Assembly (NCBI RefSeq): GCF_037975245.1
Contig: NC_092572.1
Location: 5,731,001-5,795,000 of the forward strand
Length of the DNA: 64,000 nucleotides
Direction of reading: 5' to 3'
Source: Apostichopus japonicus
Lineage: Eukaryota; Echinodermata; Holothuroidea; Aspidochirotida; Stichopodidae
Shown: in pieces, positions 41,991 to 55,800 of the stretch
Layout of the letters: every line of letters begins with the position of its first letter
Numbering within the stretch: position 1 is the first letter of the stretch
Notes under the pieces: generated by a model
Databases searched by the model: none
What the model saw: only the letters and a program-made list of their open reading frames with translations
Told to the model about the DNA's origin: nothing
Program-made: the position numbers and the translations under genes

Positions 41991-43930
41991 TGGTCAACTC
42001 ATTAAATCACATGCATTTTCACAGACATACATTCATCGACGAGTTTTCTCACGCAACTACATCTCTGCGTGGTCGCTATCAGAGTTCCGTTCCTTGTTTT
42101 GATCCCGGGATTAAGCCTTGTTGTAGATTTTCATAAAGAGTATTTTACACTATTAAGTTTGAAATTCGTCGTTCATCGTTTAAACTTTAAATGCTGAATC
42201 ACGTGATCCCATATGAACCTGTACTTGGTTCTATCCACCTTACCTTACTTATACGGTGTTGTTCTTCCAACATGGCTACCGCAAGCAATGTTTGAAACAG
42301 TTGCATTATTTGTAAATTACGTCTTCTTGTTTCGGCGAAGTGCAGCGGAAGTCTTCTCATTAGATTTTATTCGTAAAAGCTTGCACCATTATCATACTTG
42401 CACGGTACCATATAGGAATAATAAATGCTATAGTAATTAGCCCTTGGTTCTAAATCTTCTAGTTCAGCTAGTGTTCGTGCCTGTATCATACATGTGATAA
42501 TTTATATGTAAATGGAGTGTGTGGGCCGGGCATAGTGTAATATTGTCACCCTACGGCTATGTAACCATGACATCAACAGCTTTGGTATAACGAGCTACGC
42601 GATCTGCGGCTGTGCATGACACATTCCAATCCGATTTTTTTTCACCAACATCAGTTTATATGTTAACCCCATCGAGAGATGATCGTCTGATAACATGAGG
42701 GAGTCTGATCTGGAACTAGCGTAAAAGCACCCTTTTGGATGTTACACCATCAGGGCAATTGGCACACATAAATAGGTACCTAATTGGCATATGAAGGATG
42801 GAATGACTTATGATTTTCGGCTTGTCTGCACCCTGATTAGCTTCCTTCCTCCAGATGAAGCTCAGTCATTAACTGCACACATGTAAGCACTGAAAATGTG
42901 TTAGTTTGTATCAATGCTACAATATGAAGATCCATCAAATAATCTTGCAATATTAAGCATGACATTCGCAATTGAATGTGACCACTCCACAGTTTTCCCC
43001 TTCCTGTATAGTCATGCTACGCACAGGTGCATCTACAAAAACAAAACGATATTTTTGCATTACAACTAAGAAATTACAAGGGTTAGCAATATGTGTTTGT
43101 GTACATTACACCTCATTTCTGACATAATATAATTGCAATATATCATCTAACATCACTTCAGCAGATTACAGAAATACAATGGAATTTCAATGTCCCCTAG
43201 TTCAATTTATTTTAGTTATTCGGGATGTCTCTCTCCTGTTTAACATAACTTGCATAAGTTAGGTAAGCAAACTCACTTAAACTTTTCTAGGGAGTCTCCG
43301 AATAGTTCTTGCATATGCAAGGATTAAAATACGCAAGTAAGCATTCAGAAATTCACCAGGTTAATCTACAGAACAAACTATGCATTCCATTTAAGTTTTC
43401 TTTTAGGCATTTCATATCTACTTGATTTCAGATGTCTGACCTCTTGAGATCTCAACTGACTTTGACCTCCATAGAAACACATGACAATTATTAATTCATT
43501 ATAACTTTGCTTTTGAAGTTATTAATTTACAAGGTTTTCAGAATTGACAATAATGACTTTCACCCTCTGTATAAAACAAAAAGGCTCTTAGACTCTGTGG
43601 GATAGACATATTAACATAGCACATATTTCATAAAATGTTTGCTTTTGCATTGATCAAGTATACCATGGTTCCTGACTTTGCCATAATAATCAAAGAAATA
43701 AACGGATGAGTTATAAATGTCATCAAAGGGATTGGATGATGGGCAACGCCATTGTAAGTCCCCTTCTTTTTTAGTAATGTTTATCAAATATCAACCAAGT
43801 GTCAAGACTTTCGATTTATATAGGTATTCTTATCATACTTCTATTGCTATTTCAAGTGCAAGAAAGTATTTGAAAACTATGTAACGTGTTTTTCTTGTTG
43901 GTTACCAAAGGTATTCCTTTGTTGGTACAC
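41991..43930. other. Sequence between gypsy relic and inverted array
   Basis: No gene recognised and no 3' LTR found. Confidence 0.4.
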
Positions 43931-43933
43931 TAC

Positions 43934-44600
<667 letters not shown>

Positions 44601-47600
44601 TTAAAAAGGCAGACTGATACATTCACCATAAACAGTCGAAGTAAAGCAAGAGGTCAGCAGTTGCTACACTCTTGAACATCTCTTGAAAATACACCAGCAT
44701 GGGGTCAAACTTTCACAAGGGTCCGTGTTAATATGCTGCCTATGAAATCCTGGTCAAATATACTGAACCAAGATCCTTGATTATTTGTGAACAGGAATAA
44801 TTTCAAAGATTTAACAAGGTTTAAACCCACCTCTTAATAAATGAACTTAATAACCATGGCACAGGACAGAAACGAACCTCATAAATACAACAGGCATCAG
44901 AACTACCATTTCCATGGATATGACATAACACATTCATTGGAAAGTGGGATAGTATATATTCGGAACAAAAACTGAAACGACAACAAGTAAACACTTTTTA
45001 TTAAACATATTTTGTGAATCGTGTTCTATAAAAAAAAGTTAATAATATAGGTAGACTTATAAGAAAGCAAATAAACTTGAATAATGAGAGGCATAATGGA
45101 CGTATACGAAGGTATTACTGTTACTATTATTGAAGAGCGCTCCCCGTTGTTTTAATCCTATTAATCAGCAAGTTAGGTGTTAACATCAACAACAATTGAA
45201 TGGCAAGTGTTTCACATACTAACAATACAACTATTACTACTACAAAATGGCTAACATTGCTAAAACAAATTAGCACACATGGAGACAATTTTGATATGAA
45301 ACTTTAAGTAAACATACAAACACACTATGCGCAATGAATTAATTTTTCATAAACTTTAATAAAAATATTTTACAATGAGATGTGTAATTATCATAATATT
45401 TTGAGGGTGAACTCTCCGCCTATAGTGATCTTTTTCGTAAATATTTCAACATGAAATTAACTGCTTAAACTTATAGTCAGAGAACAATTACTATTCAAAA
45501 CCCATTGACAACAAAAAGAAACAAATTCGGATTTTCCCATACTATGATGAATAAGACATACAGTTTGCATCAAATGTATTTTTTTTTTGCGCTACAAGGT
45601 TATCAGATTTTGACCTAACAATATGTTCAGCTTGAATATGGAACCATGAAAGTATGTACCTCAAACACGTTTTAATTTCAGTGACGTTTAGTCATGGATT
45701 GAACTTTCTTCAAAATGTCAGTTTTCAAATGACCTTTGATTTCATGAACAGCAATAATTGGATATATTTATGTTATTTATGAATTTTACGTTTTAGACGT
45801 TGTCAGCTATCATGTCTATGAAGTTTAAATATATTAAACGATACTACTGATTTTCATGATAAGTTTGACAAAGATAAGCCAACCATGGTATTTAGGAACG
45901 GAAGTTATTACAAAAGAATGGGTTCATGACAATTTTGTATACATCACAAACCATCATATATTATAAATTAGAATGAACAATAGTAGAAATAAGTGATAAA
46001 AGGAAGAAGCAGCTGAAATTTTGGGATCAAAACAGTTCAATTGTAAACGAATGTTTCATCCTTTCTGGTATCATTAATCTACTCCAGCTTCCCAAAAAAT
46101 ATCAAGGATGCTGCAAATATTATCAAGGACGCGACGTTCAAAATATCAATTCTCATCAACAAATTCAAGGATATCATGTTGCTTCCTTTAAACATGCCTT
46201 TTGAAAGCAGAGAATATCTGAACGTCTGTAAACAGCCATCCTGGCCACAGGCCAATTGACGGGTGTCATTGAAGGTGCCATTGAAAAAAAAAAAATACCA
46301 TGAACAATCTGGTCACATACTGAGTAAGTACATCCCATGTTTAATAAAATTAACATTTCAATGTCTATCAGTCTAAAATGGTATGTACACTTCCTTTTTA
46401 CATTTTCTTCATGAACTTTTACGTAGTCCAACCGCTTTCACCATTCCGGTCAACGCTGCCCCATCTAGTAACATGAAACTTTCATCGTCGATCATGTTTC
46501 CGGAAGAAAAAGAGAGCACCATATGGTTGATATAAAATACCTTAGGCATAGTACTATATGAAAATTTGAATGTTGTTCCCCCAACAAAATTATTCACCAT
46601 AACATTAAAAATGAAACATCTTTAGAACAATTTCTCATTTCAAGCTCTCCTTCAATTTTTAGTTTAAAGATACATTTCTGTGTCGGATGCTAAAGAAATT
46701 ATGTAATTCTTAAATAGCAAGTTACACATTCACATCTCCATTTCATTCTATAATTTTGTCAAAAAAGAAATTTCATTCTCAATTGTAACTTAACAAGGAA
46801 AATATATGACATCTAGAACAATATCTCTCAAACCCTAGTGCCTACATGCATGCAATTTTTGGAAAATCGAAGTATGGAATGGAACATGAAGAACATAGAA
46901 GGATGAATTCAACGGAGATTTATGTTGATTTGAAGAAATGCTGCCTCAAAATTGCCACTTCATAACCATACACACACTTTTTGGAGACGAGACCCTACTG
47001 GACAGGTTGATGGAAACTTTGAGGGGTTTTAGTGTTTACTTGAAATCTAGCCAAGTTTTTAGTTATTAATAAAACTGCAAGACGGATAAAAGCCATTGCC
47101 AAAATAATATATACATTTATGGCATTGCCAAAAGGGATAAGACGGGCAATAAGGTTATCAGTATGGTAATATGTCTAAGCCGAGGCCTTAGTAACTTTAT
47201 GTTTTAAAAAGATCACAATCAAAATAATGCACACATCTATTACACCTCAAACTTGCAATTTGTCCTAACAAAGCACCATTCTTTCAAAAAACTTTAAAAA
47301 CCTTTAAAAACCGTTAACAAACATACACACCAGAACTAAGTTTAATTAAACTAGGCTAGCCCATTAACTTTCATGGCAAACCTAAACATACCCCTGTAAC
47401 TTAGCCTATGTTACAGTCTAGCACGTAGAAGGCCTACAACAGGGACAAGGCCTACATAAACAAAATCAAATTTATGTTATAGGCCTGAAAACAGGCCTAG
47501 CCTAACGTAGTAGAAGTGATGTCTAACGTTGGTCTAGTCGTAGCTGTTAGTTACTAACAGGCCAAGCCTGAATTTTAGCCGTTAGCTGCATTTTAGGGCA

Positions 47601-47640
47601 GTATTCAGAGGGCAGTGCAAGTCAAGGCAACTGGTAAACG
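44601..47640. other. Interior of the 6.7-kb unit, left part
   Basis: AT-rich. On the minus strand near 46,540-46,400 the string DDESFMLLDGAAL...MVKAVGLRKS looks like a SAM-type fragment, possibly a scrap of the family seen at 32-36 kb. It is too short to call a gene. Confidence 0.35.
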
Positions 47641-49510
47641 AATATGGAACGCGGAAAGGGTCAACATGAGGCGCTGTCCAAATAGGAATGGTCGTTCGCT
47701 CAAATACAGCAGCCGTCCATTTTGAAATCGCCGCTTAACGTGAGACGACGTCCACTTAGGGATGGCAGTTTATACACAGGCCGTCTAATCAGAGACTGCC
47801 GAGCAAACACACCCACATTTTCGGGAACCGTCCATTTAGAAATGGCCGTTGACTTAGAAACCGCCGCGACTGAGAAATGGTCGTGATTCAGAAATCGTCC
47901 ATTCAGAGATTGCCCACTCAGAGAACGTCCATTTGAGTGAAAGCCAAACTTGCATATTGACATCACAGAGTCGAGGTGCGTCGGCCGTTCGCACTCGTAC
48001 TCGTTCATTGAATTTTCAATCACAAAATGATTGCAGTTTATCAAATGTTATAAAAGGGGGCGAGCTATTTTAAGCCTCTGGAAAAAAAAGATCTTTCGCA
48101 ATACAAACCTAACGTTATTATGATGAGTGTATGAGTACGGTGCTGGTGCTTGATCATCATACTAATTTGTTTTGATCCATTTCATACAGTGTCTGTTCGT
48201 ACTCAATCTTCGGGAGTTTGTGCATGTTGAGATGACGTACAATTAAGTCCATTAGTATTTTTAATGAATAATTCGTGATTACAATTTTCCCCAAAATTAT
48301 TGATTTGTTAGTACGAATTATAATATGCTGTAATGAAATACTTGTATGTTTTAATGAAATGTTACTTGTTAAAAATGAGTTATTACTTCATAATGATGAA
48401 TTATTGATTTTTAACAACTAATGTCGTATTACTAAGTACCACACATGAAGAATTTTTAACTTGCAATTATATAAAAAAAATTATTTCAAACGAATTTTCA
48501 TTTCTTTAAATGATTATTGACTTGTTAATACAATTGATTTGTTTTAATGATATACTATTACATTTGTCATGAAACGTTACTTTTACTTACTTTTACTATT
48601 GTGTAACGCCTGTAGTATTTCATAGTTACAATTTATTAATTCATTCTTGTAAATTAAAAATTAGATGTTAACATTTGTAGTTAACAGTTATGATCATCTA
48701 TGGTCATCATGATACACATCACACTTTTCCATGGCCAAGAATATGTTATATTTGATGCTTAGTTACTGAAGCATACATGTTAGGTCATCACTTTCTTTTA
48801 TTTTGACAACTGCTGAGCACATGAAAGGTCAAATTAATTAGACCAATGAAAAAAAAAATGGGCCAAGCGAGGGATGTTATTACTTTCCAAATTAGTTATT
48901 CCTGTTTGTCTATGAGTTGCCTCTCGCCCTTTCGAAGTTACGGGAAACTTCTTCGGCATTTTCGACCCCCAACATGTGGATTATTACTTCCATCTTATTT
49001 CTTTTGGATTCTTGAAACTTTCATTGCATGTGGTCTTCGGTGTACCGAGACGAAATTACTCTCCTGAAAAAGGGAGGGGCGCCGCAGGGCCGACTTGAAT
49101 GAGGCGGGAACAACAGCGTTCTACTGCAACAGCTCGGTGTACGTTACTGGGCGGGAGCACAGCCGATAAATAGTCCACGCCCACTAAATACATACGTATA
49201 TAGCCATTGTAAAGGGAGGACGAATTCTAAGTAGGCGCGGCTCAGCATCGACCGGCGATTTGTAAGTGGACGATTTCTGAGTCAACGGCCATTTCTGAAT
49301 GAACGGTTTCTGTACTTCAACGACGATTTCAAAATGGGCGGCTGTTGTATTTGAGCATCGATATCTGAGTAGACGGTCTCTGAGTGAACGACCATCTTAG
49401 AGTGGACGGCGCCTCACGTTAAACAGCAATTTATAAGTGGGCGGCTGCTTGTATTTGAGCGGCGATCTCTAAGTGAATGGTTCATGGGTGAACGACCATT
49501 TCTAGGTGAC
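47640..49510. repeat. Foldback-like pair of degenerate minisatellite arms
   Basis: The arm at about 47660-47945 and the arm at about 49255-49510 are inverted relative to each other. GCTCAAATACAGCAGCCG and CCATTTTGAAATCG on the left correspond to the reverse complement of CGATTTCAAAATGG and CGGCTGTTGTATTTGAGC on the right. Both arms are built from about 20-bp units like GTCCATTCAGAGATCGCCG. A 1.3-kb AT-rich loop separates them. It resembles foldback-type transposons. Confidence 0.7.
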
Positions 49511-50219
49511 CTAGCGTAGTCATGGTCACGTGACTTTATCCGTCGAACTGTTCGTTAATGTGAAGTAATGCCCAACCCTGACCAACGGCTAGCATCATGT
49601 AGACTTACACATCGATAACATTAGACCTAAAATAACGTTTGTTGCGGCCTTGCTACTAGTGCAAGCCTACTTCAGACTACCGAACGTCTGTTAAGACAGC
49701 AATTTAAATTTCAACAAATTTTTAAATATTTCAAAGCAAATAGGCTAGACCTTTCTACATCACAATCATCAAAACAAGCTTTACCTCCAGATTTGCCTTT
49801 TAGTGATGTTAGATTCGCTTCTGATCATTTTGTTTACAAAACGCAGCCATTAGTTCAGGTATTTCGATACTGTGGTTTTTATGAGAATGTCCCCGAATTT
49901 AGCATGTCAATAACGTCACTGAATTCAACCAGGAAATGTAGTTACAAACTAGCAAGTGATATATTTACATCAAGCTAACCAGGTTGTCGGATAGCTGCTA
50001 GGGGGTTAACAATTAATGGCTCTTAAAAAAACTGATCCACTTTGTGACACATCAAACCGATGAATAAACATTGTAAATACTAACAGTACCATTAACATAT
50101 GTCAGACAATACAAATTAATGTGAATTGGATGAAACTTTCATACCAAAACTGTCTGAAAATTTTTTATACAACTTGCTTAATTTTGTTGCTTTATTTTAA
50201 GAATACTTTGACCATCCCC

Positions 50220-50647
50220 CATTCCCAAAAATAACTAAATAAAAATCAGGATTGTAACACATGATACCCATACGGGACAAACCATATTTTGCCCAAACAA
50301 ATTGTCAAATGATTTGTCCATGTGATACCTACATTGGTCAGCCCATATTATGAACGTATGTTCTGGCCCATATACCATAAGGTACCTATATGGATCAGCC
50401 AATTTCTAACCCATATGGGCTTAACTATGTGTTTCCCATTTGACATGGGTTTACCCATGTATATCCTAGTTTGCCCATAAGGCACACTTTATGCCGGGTG
50501 CCCAATATGAAACCCATATTGGCACACCCGTGTAGATTCCCATATGGGCTGATCCATATGGGAGATACCTGGGATAAATAATTGTTAGCCCGAGCCAAGA
50601 TCACCAAGGTATATCCCATATGGGTTCCCTATGTGCTTGCTACCTGG
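50220..50647. repeat. Right ATATGGG-rich array, inverted to the left one
   Basis: CCCATATGGG-type words (GCCCATATGGG, CCCATATTGGCAC) end in GTGCTTGCTACCTGG, the inverse of the left edge. Confidence 0.75.
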
Positions 50648-51604
50648 ATATGTACATCGTGTGCAATTTTATGGGCAGGGGTAGCGAAATAGCGAAACGT
50701 TTTTCAGGCGAATGCTTTGAAGTTGTTGAAAATCCGGAAGTCAGAAAGCTTTGATATTCGTTGCCACGCTTCGTAAGATGGGTTTGATTTTTGTTATTTT
50801 TTTTTCTGGAAGAAACTAGAAACAAATATTAAAGAAAGCAATCCCTAATGGGAGCACATCACTTCTAACTAGAAGAAGAACGTTTTACCATGGTGAGAAA
50901 GTAGCAGCTCTGTGGTTTAATTAGAGGTCTAGTATATTCATACCAAGTTACTCAAGGGATTGTTCTTTGAGAGTGGCACTTCATTGTCATAGGAAATATT
51001 ACATTGATGACCCTCTTCTGATGCCAGACGAATACTTGAAATATGTTATGGGATCACATTATGTTTAATTATTGTGGTCATACCAGAAGGAATTTACTGT
51101 GGCAATATTATTAAACTGGATGTACGTCAAATTCTATTTTGATGCATACAGATTGTAAACGTTTTAAGTACATTCAATCAGGTTTAAATATTAAATATTA
51201 TAAACAGCACAGCCCAGCTGTTTATGGTTATGACTCTTCTAATGATTCTGATAGCTCCACCTACCACACATGAAATAAATCAGTGTTTCTGTTCCTTAGT
51301 TTTAGCCTTTCATACTTTGACCTCTACGGCAAAAATCAAAGCAAGTCTTTGGAATTCTCAATCAGGTAAAGCTATATATTAAGTTTGTAGTTCATGTCAC
51401 AGTTGCTTTTTTAGCTATTATGTTTGCCAATGTTTGTAACCAATGTGTGTACAAGAATAACATTTACTGTATTTTGACTTCACATTAAAGACACAGGAGG
51501 AAGTTTGTTCTTTTCTACTTACACCGAACAGTAAGATTCATTGTATGTGAAACGTGTTTCATACGTTGTTCATTGAATTCGTCTTGCATCACATATCCAG
51601 TAAG
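50648..51604. other. Flank of the 6.7-kb unit
   Basis: No recognised coding sequence. Minus-strand exons begin just to the right. Confidence 0.35.
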
Positions 51605-52440
51605 CTAACAGGTGATACTACTGACGCCTCTCACTGCAGTATATGTATATGTTATGATGTAATCCTTGTAGTCACTATTAGGTGCAATGCTAAGAGGAAT
51701 TTTAACTTCAAGTGATTGATCCCACTGGAAGCCTAAGTCACTCACAGACCGAGCTCTAGTAGCAGACCAGGTTAGATCATATGATGTTCCAACGATAACG
51801 TCCAGTTCATCTACATCTTGTGAATCCTATTTGATAGTTGGTCTAGCAAGCACTGAGGTAAATTAAACTGGAATTAAATAAAATTATTTTTGAATTAACA
51901 TCATATAGTGCTAATTATTACATATAAATGTTTGTGTGATGTTGACATTAATTATTCTTACCGAGTTGAACCAACAGAACCGTTTTTCGCTGAGTGACGA
52001 TTGAGGTGAATGGTTCATTCCTCCTAAATCAGTCTTCCCTTTGTTAATTTCACTTCTCTAAATAGCAGACTTACACATCTTACCACGTACACAGTTCAAA
52101 AGCTACATGTACATTATTCTACGTCCATTTAGTACCAGCCCCTAAACAATACTCCACAATTGGGGGACACAGTGACACACGATGACAAATTTGAAATGTA
52201 AACCATCCTTAAGTGAAAACTACATGTGACATATTTCTCAAAAACTGTATAATGTATTACAATGAAAAGTTTGATGCTTGAGGGGTAGTAAACGTCCCCC
52301 TCCAATTCACTGAAAGATGTCTGGTTAGCTTAAAGAAAACCGTACCTTCGACGGTGACATCATATTTTGTTAGATTGCTACCAAAATGAGAACATCCATA
52401 CACGGCTACATCTACAGAGTATAACTAAAATAAAATAAAA

Positions 52441-52478
52441 CTGTTAGCAAACTGCTTATCCACTAAAGAGCCTGTGTA
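52441..52478. repeat. 38-bp inverted repeat, left copy (partner 58204-58241)
   Basis: CTGTTAGCAAACTGCTTATC begins a 38-bp string whose reverse complement ends at 58241 with one mismatch seen. Beyond it both sides have similar TTTATTTTA sequence. Confidence 0.88.
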
Positions 52479-52500
52479 GAAGAATGTGTAAAAGTTAATT

Positions 52501-52540
52501 GGCCTGACGTTTCGATCCTAGCAGGATCTTCTTCAAAGCC
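52501..52540 (-). ncRNA. Hammerhead-ribozyme-like motif, copy A
   Basis: Minus strand: TTGAAGA, a stem GATCC/GGATC with loop TGCTA, then GAAACGTC, flanked by AGGC-type helix I pairing. This is the minimal hammerhead layout described for Penelope-like elements. The first core base is T instead of C here. Confidence 0.6.
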
Positions 52541-53840
52541 TAAATGACAAGTAACAGTAACAGGAGGGACAAAAACACGCACAGGATACAGGCAGGTTAA
52601 CGAGCATGGTGAACACAAAGATGTAGTTGTAAGGGTATTATTAGAAAAGGGATGGAGAGAAGAAAGGAAGAAACCAACCGGGGAAGAGGAAAGGTGGAGG
52701 GACAAAGAGAGGATTAAGGGAAGGGGCAGGGAATAAACTTGGGAAGGAAAAATACAGAAAGGTGTGGAGAAAAAGTGTGGAAGAGAGCTATGTGAAGAGG
52801 AGTGAATGAGGGGGAACAACGGGAGAAGGAAGGGGGACAGAAGATAAGTTATTCATGTCCTTCCTGAATGTTCAGCCCATGAAGTTGAATGTTGCGAAAC
52901 CTTTATATCCACAGCCTCTCTCTGCTGATTCGTACTAGATCAGGACGGCTACGTTAGGATTCAATCCCCTGTAGGGACATTTCGCCAACATACTGGATAC
53001 CGCAAACTCTACAAGAGATCGAGATCAGATATATGATATTAGTGGTTGTGCAAGTGATGTGAGCCTTAATGTTGTGTCAGTTGCATGCTGTGGTTGGTGA
53101 TGGAATTGGATTCATCTATGTGGTGGCTGCATATGGTGTATCTAGAAGTACGATCACATTTGAAAGTACCATGCTAAATGGGTGTGGGGTTACAAGTTAG
53201 AGGTGGAACAGCAGCTCGCACAAGAACATCTCGTAGATTGCGTGGTCGTCTGTAGGCGATGATGGGTTTTTCAGGGACGGTTCGTTGGACTCTATCTGAA
53301 TTGAGGAGACTGTTGTGGTTGTAAGAGGTGATTTGTTGACGAGGAGGAAGATTTGGTTGGAAAGTAACAACCAGAGGAAGCTTATTGTCACGCACCCATC
53401 TGGCACTATGGCCCCTGTCAGTAAGGTGTTTTTCCAAAGCATCTGTATGGCGAATGAAAGAGGAATTTTTAGAGCAAATGCGACTCACACGCAAATCTTG
53501 ACTATAGGCAATTCCAGATTTGTAGTGACGGGGATGGCAGCTTGAAGAATGGAGATACTGGTGTGTGTCTGTGGGCTTGGTTTATAAGTCTGTAGAGAGA
53601 GAACCGTGTTCCTTGCAAGCAGCCACATCGAGAAAGTTACCTGTTGGTGAGAGTAATCAGATGTTTATTTGGTAGTCCTGTGGAAGAATTGATGTGATTG
53701 ATGAAGGTGAGCAGGCTATCCTCATCACTGGTCCAAACGAAAAAGATGTCATCAGTTTAGCGCCACCAGATAAGGGGACGGCAGGGAGCTGTACTGAGCA
53801 TGCGTTCTTTAAGGCTAGATATAAACAGGCAAGCAAAGGG

Positions 53841-53877
53841 CAGCCGTTTCGATCGTAGGAGGATCTTCTTCAAAGGA
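53841..53877 (-). ncRNA. Hammerhead-ribozyme-like motif, adjoining copy
   Basis: Minus strand: TTGAAGA, GATCC...GATC stem, GAAACGGC. It has two differences from the minimal core (first base, and the cleavage triplet). Confidence 0.5.
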
Positions 53878-54186
53878 ATCATGACAAGTAACAGTAACAG
53901 AAGAGACAAAAAACGCACAGGATACAGATAGGTTGATGAGCACTGTGAACACAAAGAGATAGATGTAAGGGGATTAGTAGACAAGGGATGGAGAGAAGAA
54001 AATTATTTAAAATTGTTATACTTCTCCTTTATTGGTATGCTAATGGACGGAGGGTTCCCTGACTGATACGTCAACATTGTAATTGAGTTTCCAACTACTA
54101 TGTCTGACCGTATTACTTTTGGAGTCTGCTCTGTTATTGTGCATGGTAAAGCTTCAGAATCCTTGGTTGTTTATGTGTCTACAGTC

Positions 54187-55532
54187 TGACATGACCCTTC
54201 AAAGAGACAACCCACTAAGCAACGGGGATAAAAATGTCAGTAAATTAATCAAATATCATATAATAAGTATTTCGTTTATTCGTGATATTAGTAAGTAATG
54301 AAAACAATAATGTGCAACAGTTGAGTACCACGCGTGAATGTGTGAAAATTGCTTCAATGAATGGTTTCTTTATATTGAAAATGACAGTAGAAATTGTCTT
54401 TGATCATAAATTATTTTTAGTACCTCATCACTTAATTTTTTTATGAATTCCACACTTATTTGTAGCATATTTCATGTGGAAACAAAGATTTATTGAGATA
54501 GCGTATGTTAATAGAGACTATTTAAAATATTTCTGTCACCGTTTGGATAATGTTAAGATGACTTCCGCCGTTTGAAGCAGCCTCGGGATTGTAGCTAACA
54601 TATCCTGAACAAATAAGAGCAGAAAGACTTGATAAAAACAAGCATGCATTATAAACATAAATCCTAATTTAACAAAGTTTGAATTATCACAGACAAAGCC
54701 AACAACAAATGCTATACCCAATATATGCACATACATGTATTAAGACATCTAAGTATTATAGCTATCTATAGTTATTATAAGTATTAGTGATACATTTGGA
54801 TAAGTTCTGAGAAAAATACGGAAACTAAATACATTAAAGTACAAACATGATTGTACAATTGTGACATCAAAGTAATATCCATTCCTGACAAACCCTTTCC
54901 ATGTCAAAACCTTTGGCATGCCAACAATCTTAAGTATAATGCAACATCACTTATTTGTCGATTTGGATGTGTAGGTTTCTACATCCTGACATGACATTTA
55001 CAGAGACGACCTTAAATATAGCACACATCATATGTTAATGTTCATTTTGTCGTCATATTAGCATTGCATAATATATGATATTGATCAAATGTAAACCCTG
55101 CATTTGTATCCTCCAAAGTCCTACTTCCATACATGCCAATGTAATTCCTTTTTTTTTCATTACTTCACTCACACCAGTACAATGTTAATTAAAGTGTTAA
55201 GCTCGCAATATTGGAAATACAAAAATTTCAAGATCTTTCACATAGTACTGCAGAGTACTGCTTCGCAAAATAAAATTGAAGTCAACATTTAACAAAACCA
55301 ACAGCATCAATGTTTGTAAAATTCTACACAAGGACATCATATATAGTTAACGATGGATACCCAGGTTCGTTCTTTTATTGCCTGATACAATTCCATCCCC
55401 CCCCCCATCTTCCTTATGTGAGGGATGAAGATCAATAAATACATTCCTACACATATCAAAGTTAGCATGAACGTGTTACAACAATATATATTAGTTACAT
55501 GTCAACTTCATATTCTTTGTAAAAGTACGTGA
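54187..55532. other. Sequence between Penelope copies A and B
   Basis: No gene firmly recognised. A possible short minus-strand exon near 54.60-54.54 kb (TTGTTCAG acceptor, GTGACA donor) is open in two frames and cannot be assigned. Confidence 0.35.
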
Positions 55533-55573
55533 GCGTCACGTTTTGATCCTAGCATGATGCTCTTCAGAGGCTG
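55533..55573 (-). ncRNA. Hammerhead-ribozyme-like motif, copy B
   Basis: Minus strand: CTGAAGA intact, but the stem is altered (GCATC...GGATC) and the GAAAC box reads AAAAC. Confidence 0.5.
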
Positions 55574-55800
55574 AGGACAATAACAGTAACAGAAGGGACA
55601 TACACACGTACATAATATACGCGGGTTGATGAGCAGGGTGAACACAAAAGAGATAGATGTAAGAGAATTAAGTGACAAATGGTGGAGAGAAAAATGAAAA
55701 GAAAAGAAACCAACAAGGAAAACGAGAGGTAGAAGATAAACTGTAGAAGGACAAAGAGATAATTAAGGGGAAAGGGCAAGGAGTTTTACTTGAATTAAAA
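55533..55800 (-). mobile_element. Penelope-like element copy B, 3' end only
   Basis: Shares with copies A and C the sequence from the ribozyme-like motif through GTAACAGAAGGGAC, GAACACAAA and GATAGATGTAAG. Only about 265 bp are left. Confidence 0.75.

Larger units (their letters stand above)
52441..53995 (-). mobile_element. Penelope-like element copy A with adjoining second 3' end
   Basis: Minus-strand RT remnant near 53.83-53.70 kb (ISSLKERMLS, then DDIFFVW with a stop before it), an AYRRPRNLRDVLVRA linker (53.26-53.19 kb), and a GIY-YIG endonuclease start (ITCTTTN...CRVCGIQYVGE) at about 53.06-52.98 kb. A deletion then leads straight to MSLQGIES. A second copy's 3' end (53841-53995) abuts the RT end, the head-to-tail layout known for this class. 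Confidence 0.8.
51605..54184 (-). pseudogene. Receptor-like extracellular-domain exons, interrupted by Penelope element
   Basis: Minus-strand exon 54184-about 54020 reads TITEQTPKVIRSDIVVGNSI and ISIPIKE. Exon 52424-52346 (TTTATTTTAG acceptor, GTACGG donor) reads YSVDVAVYGCSHFGSNLTKY. Exon 51853-51605 (TTTACCTCAG acceptor) reads LDVIVGTSYDLTWSATRA and YIITYTYTAVRG. The 52346/51853 junction joins in phase 1. The IVG-S and Y-Y strings recur, suggesting tandem extracellular domains; the family was not recognised. A TAG at 51829-51827 and stops around the first exon point to decay. A Penelope-like insertion fills the intron between the first two. Confidence 0.5.

Noticed and set aside
52463-52819. 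Ser/Leu/Pro-rich minus-strand open frame
   Set aside because: It covers the purine-rich 3' region shared by all Penelope copies and is low-complexity non-coding sequence.
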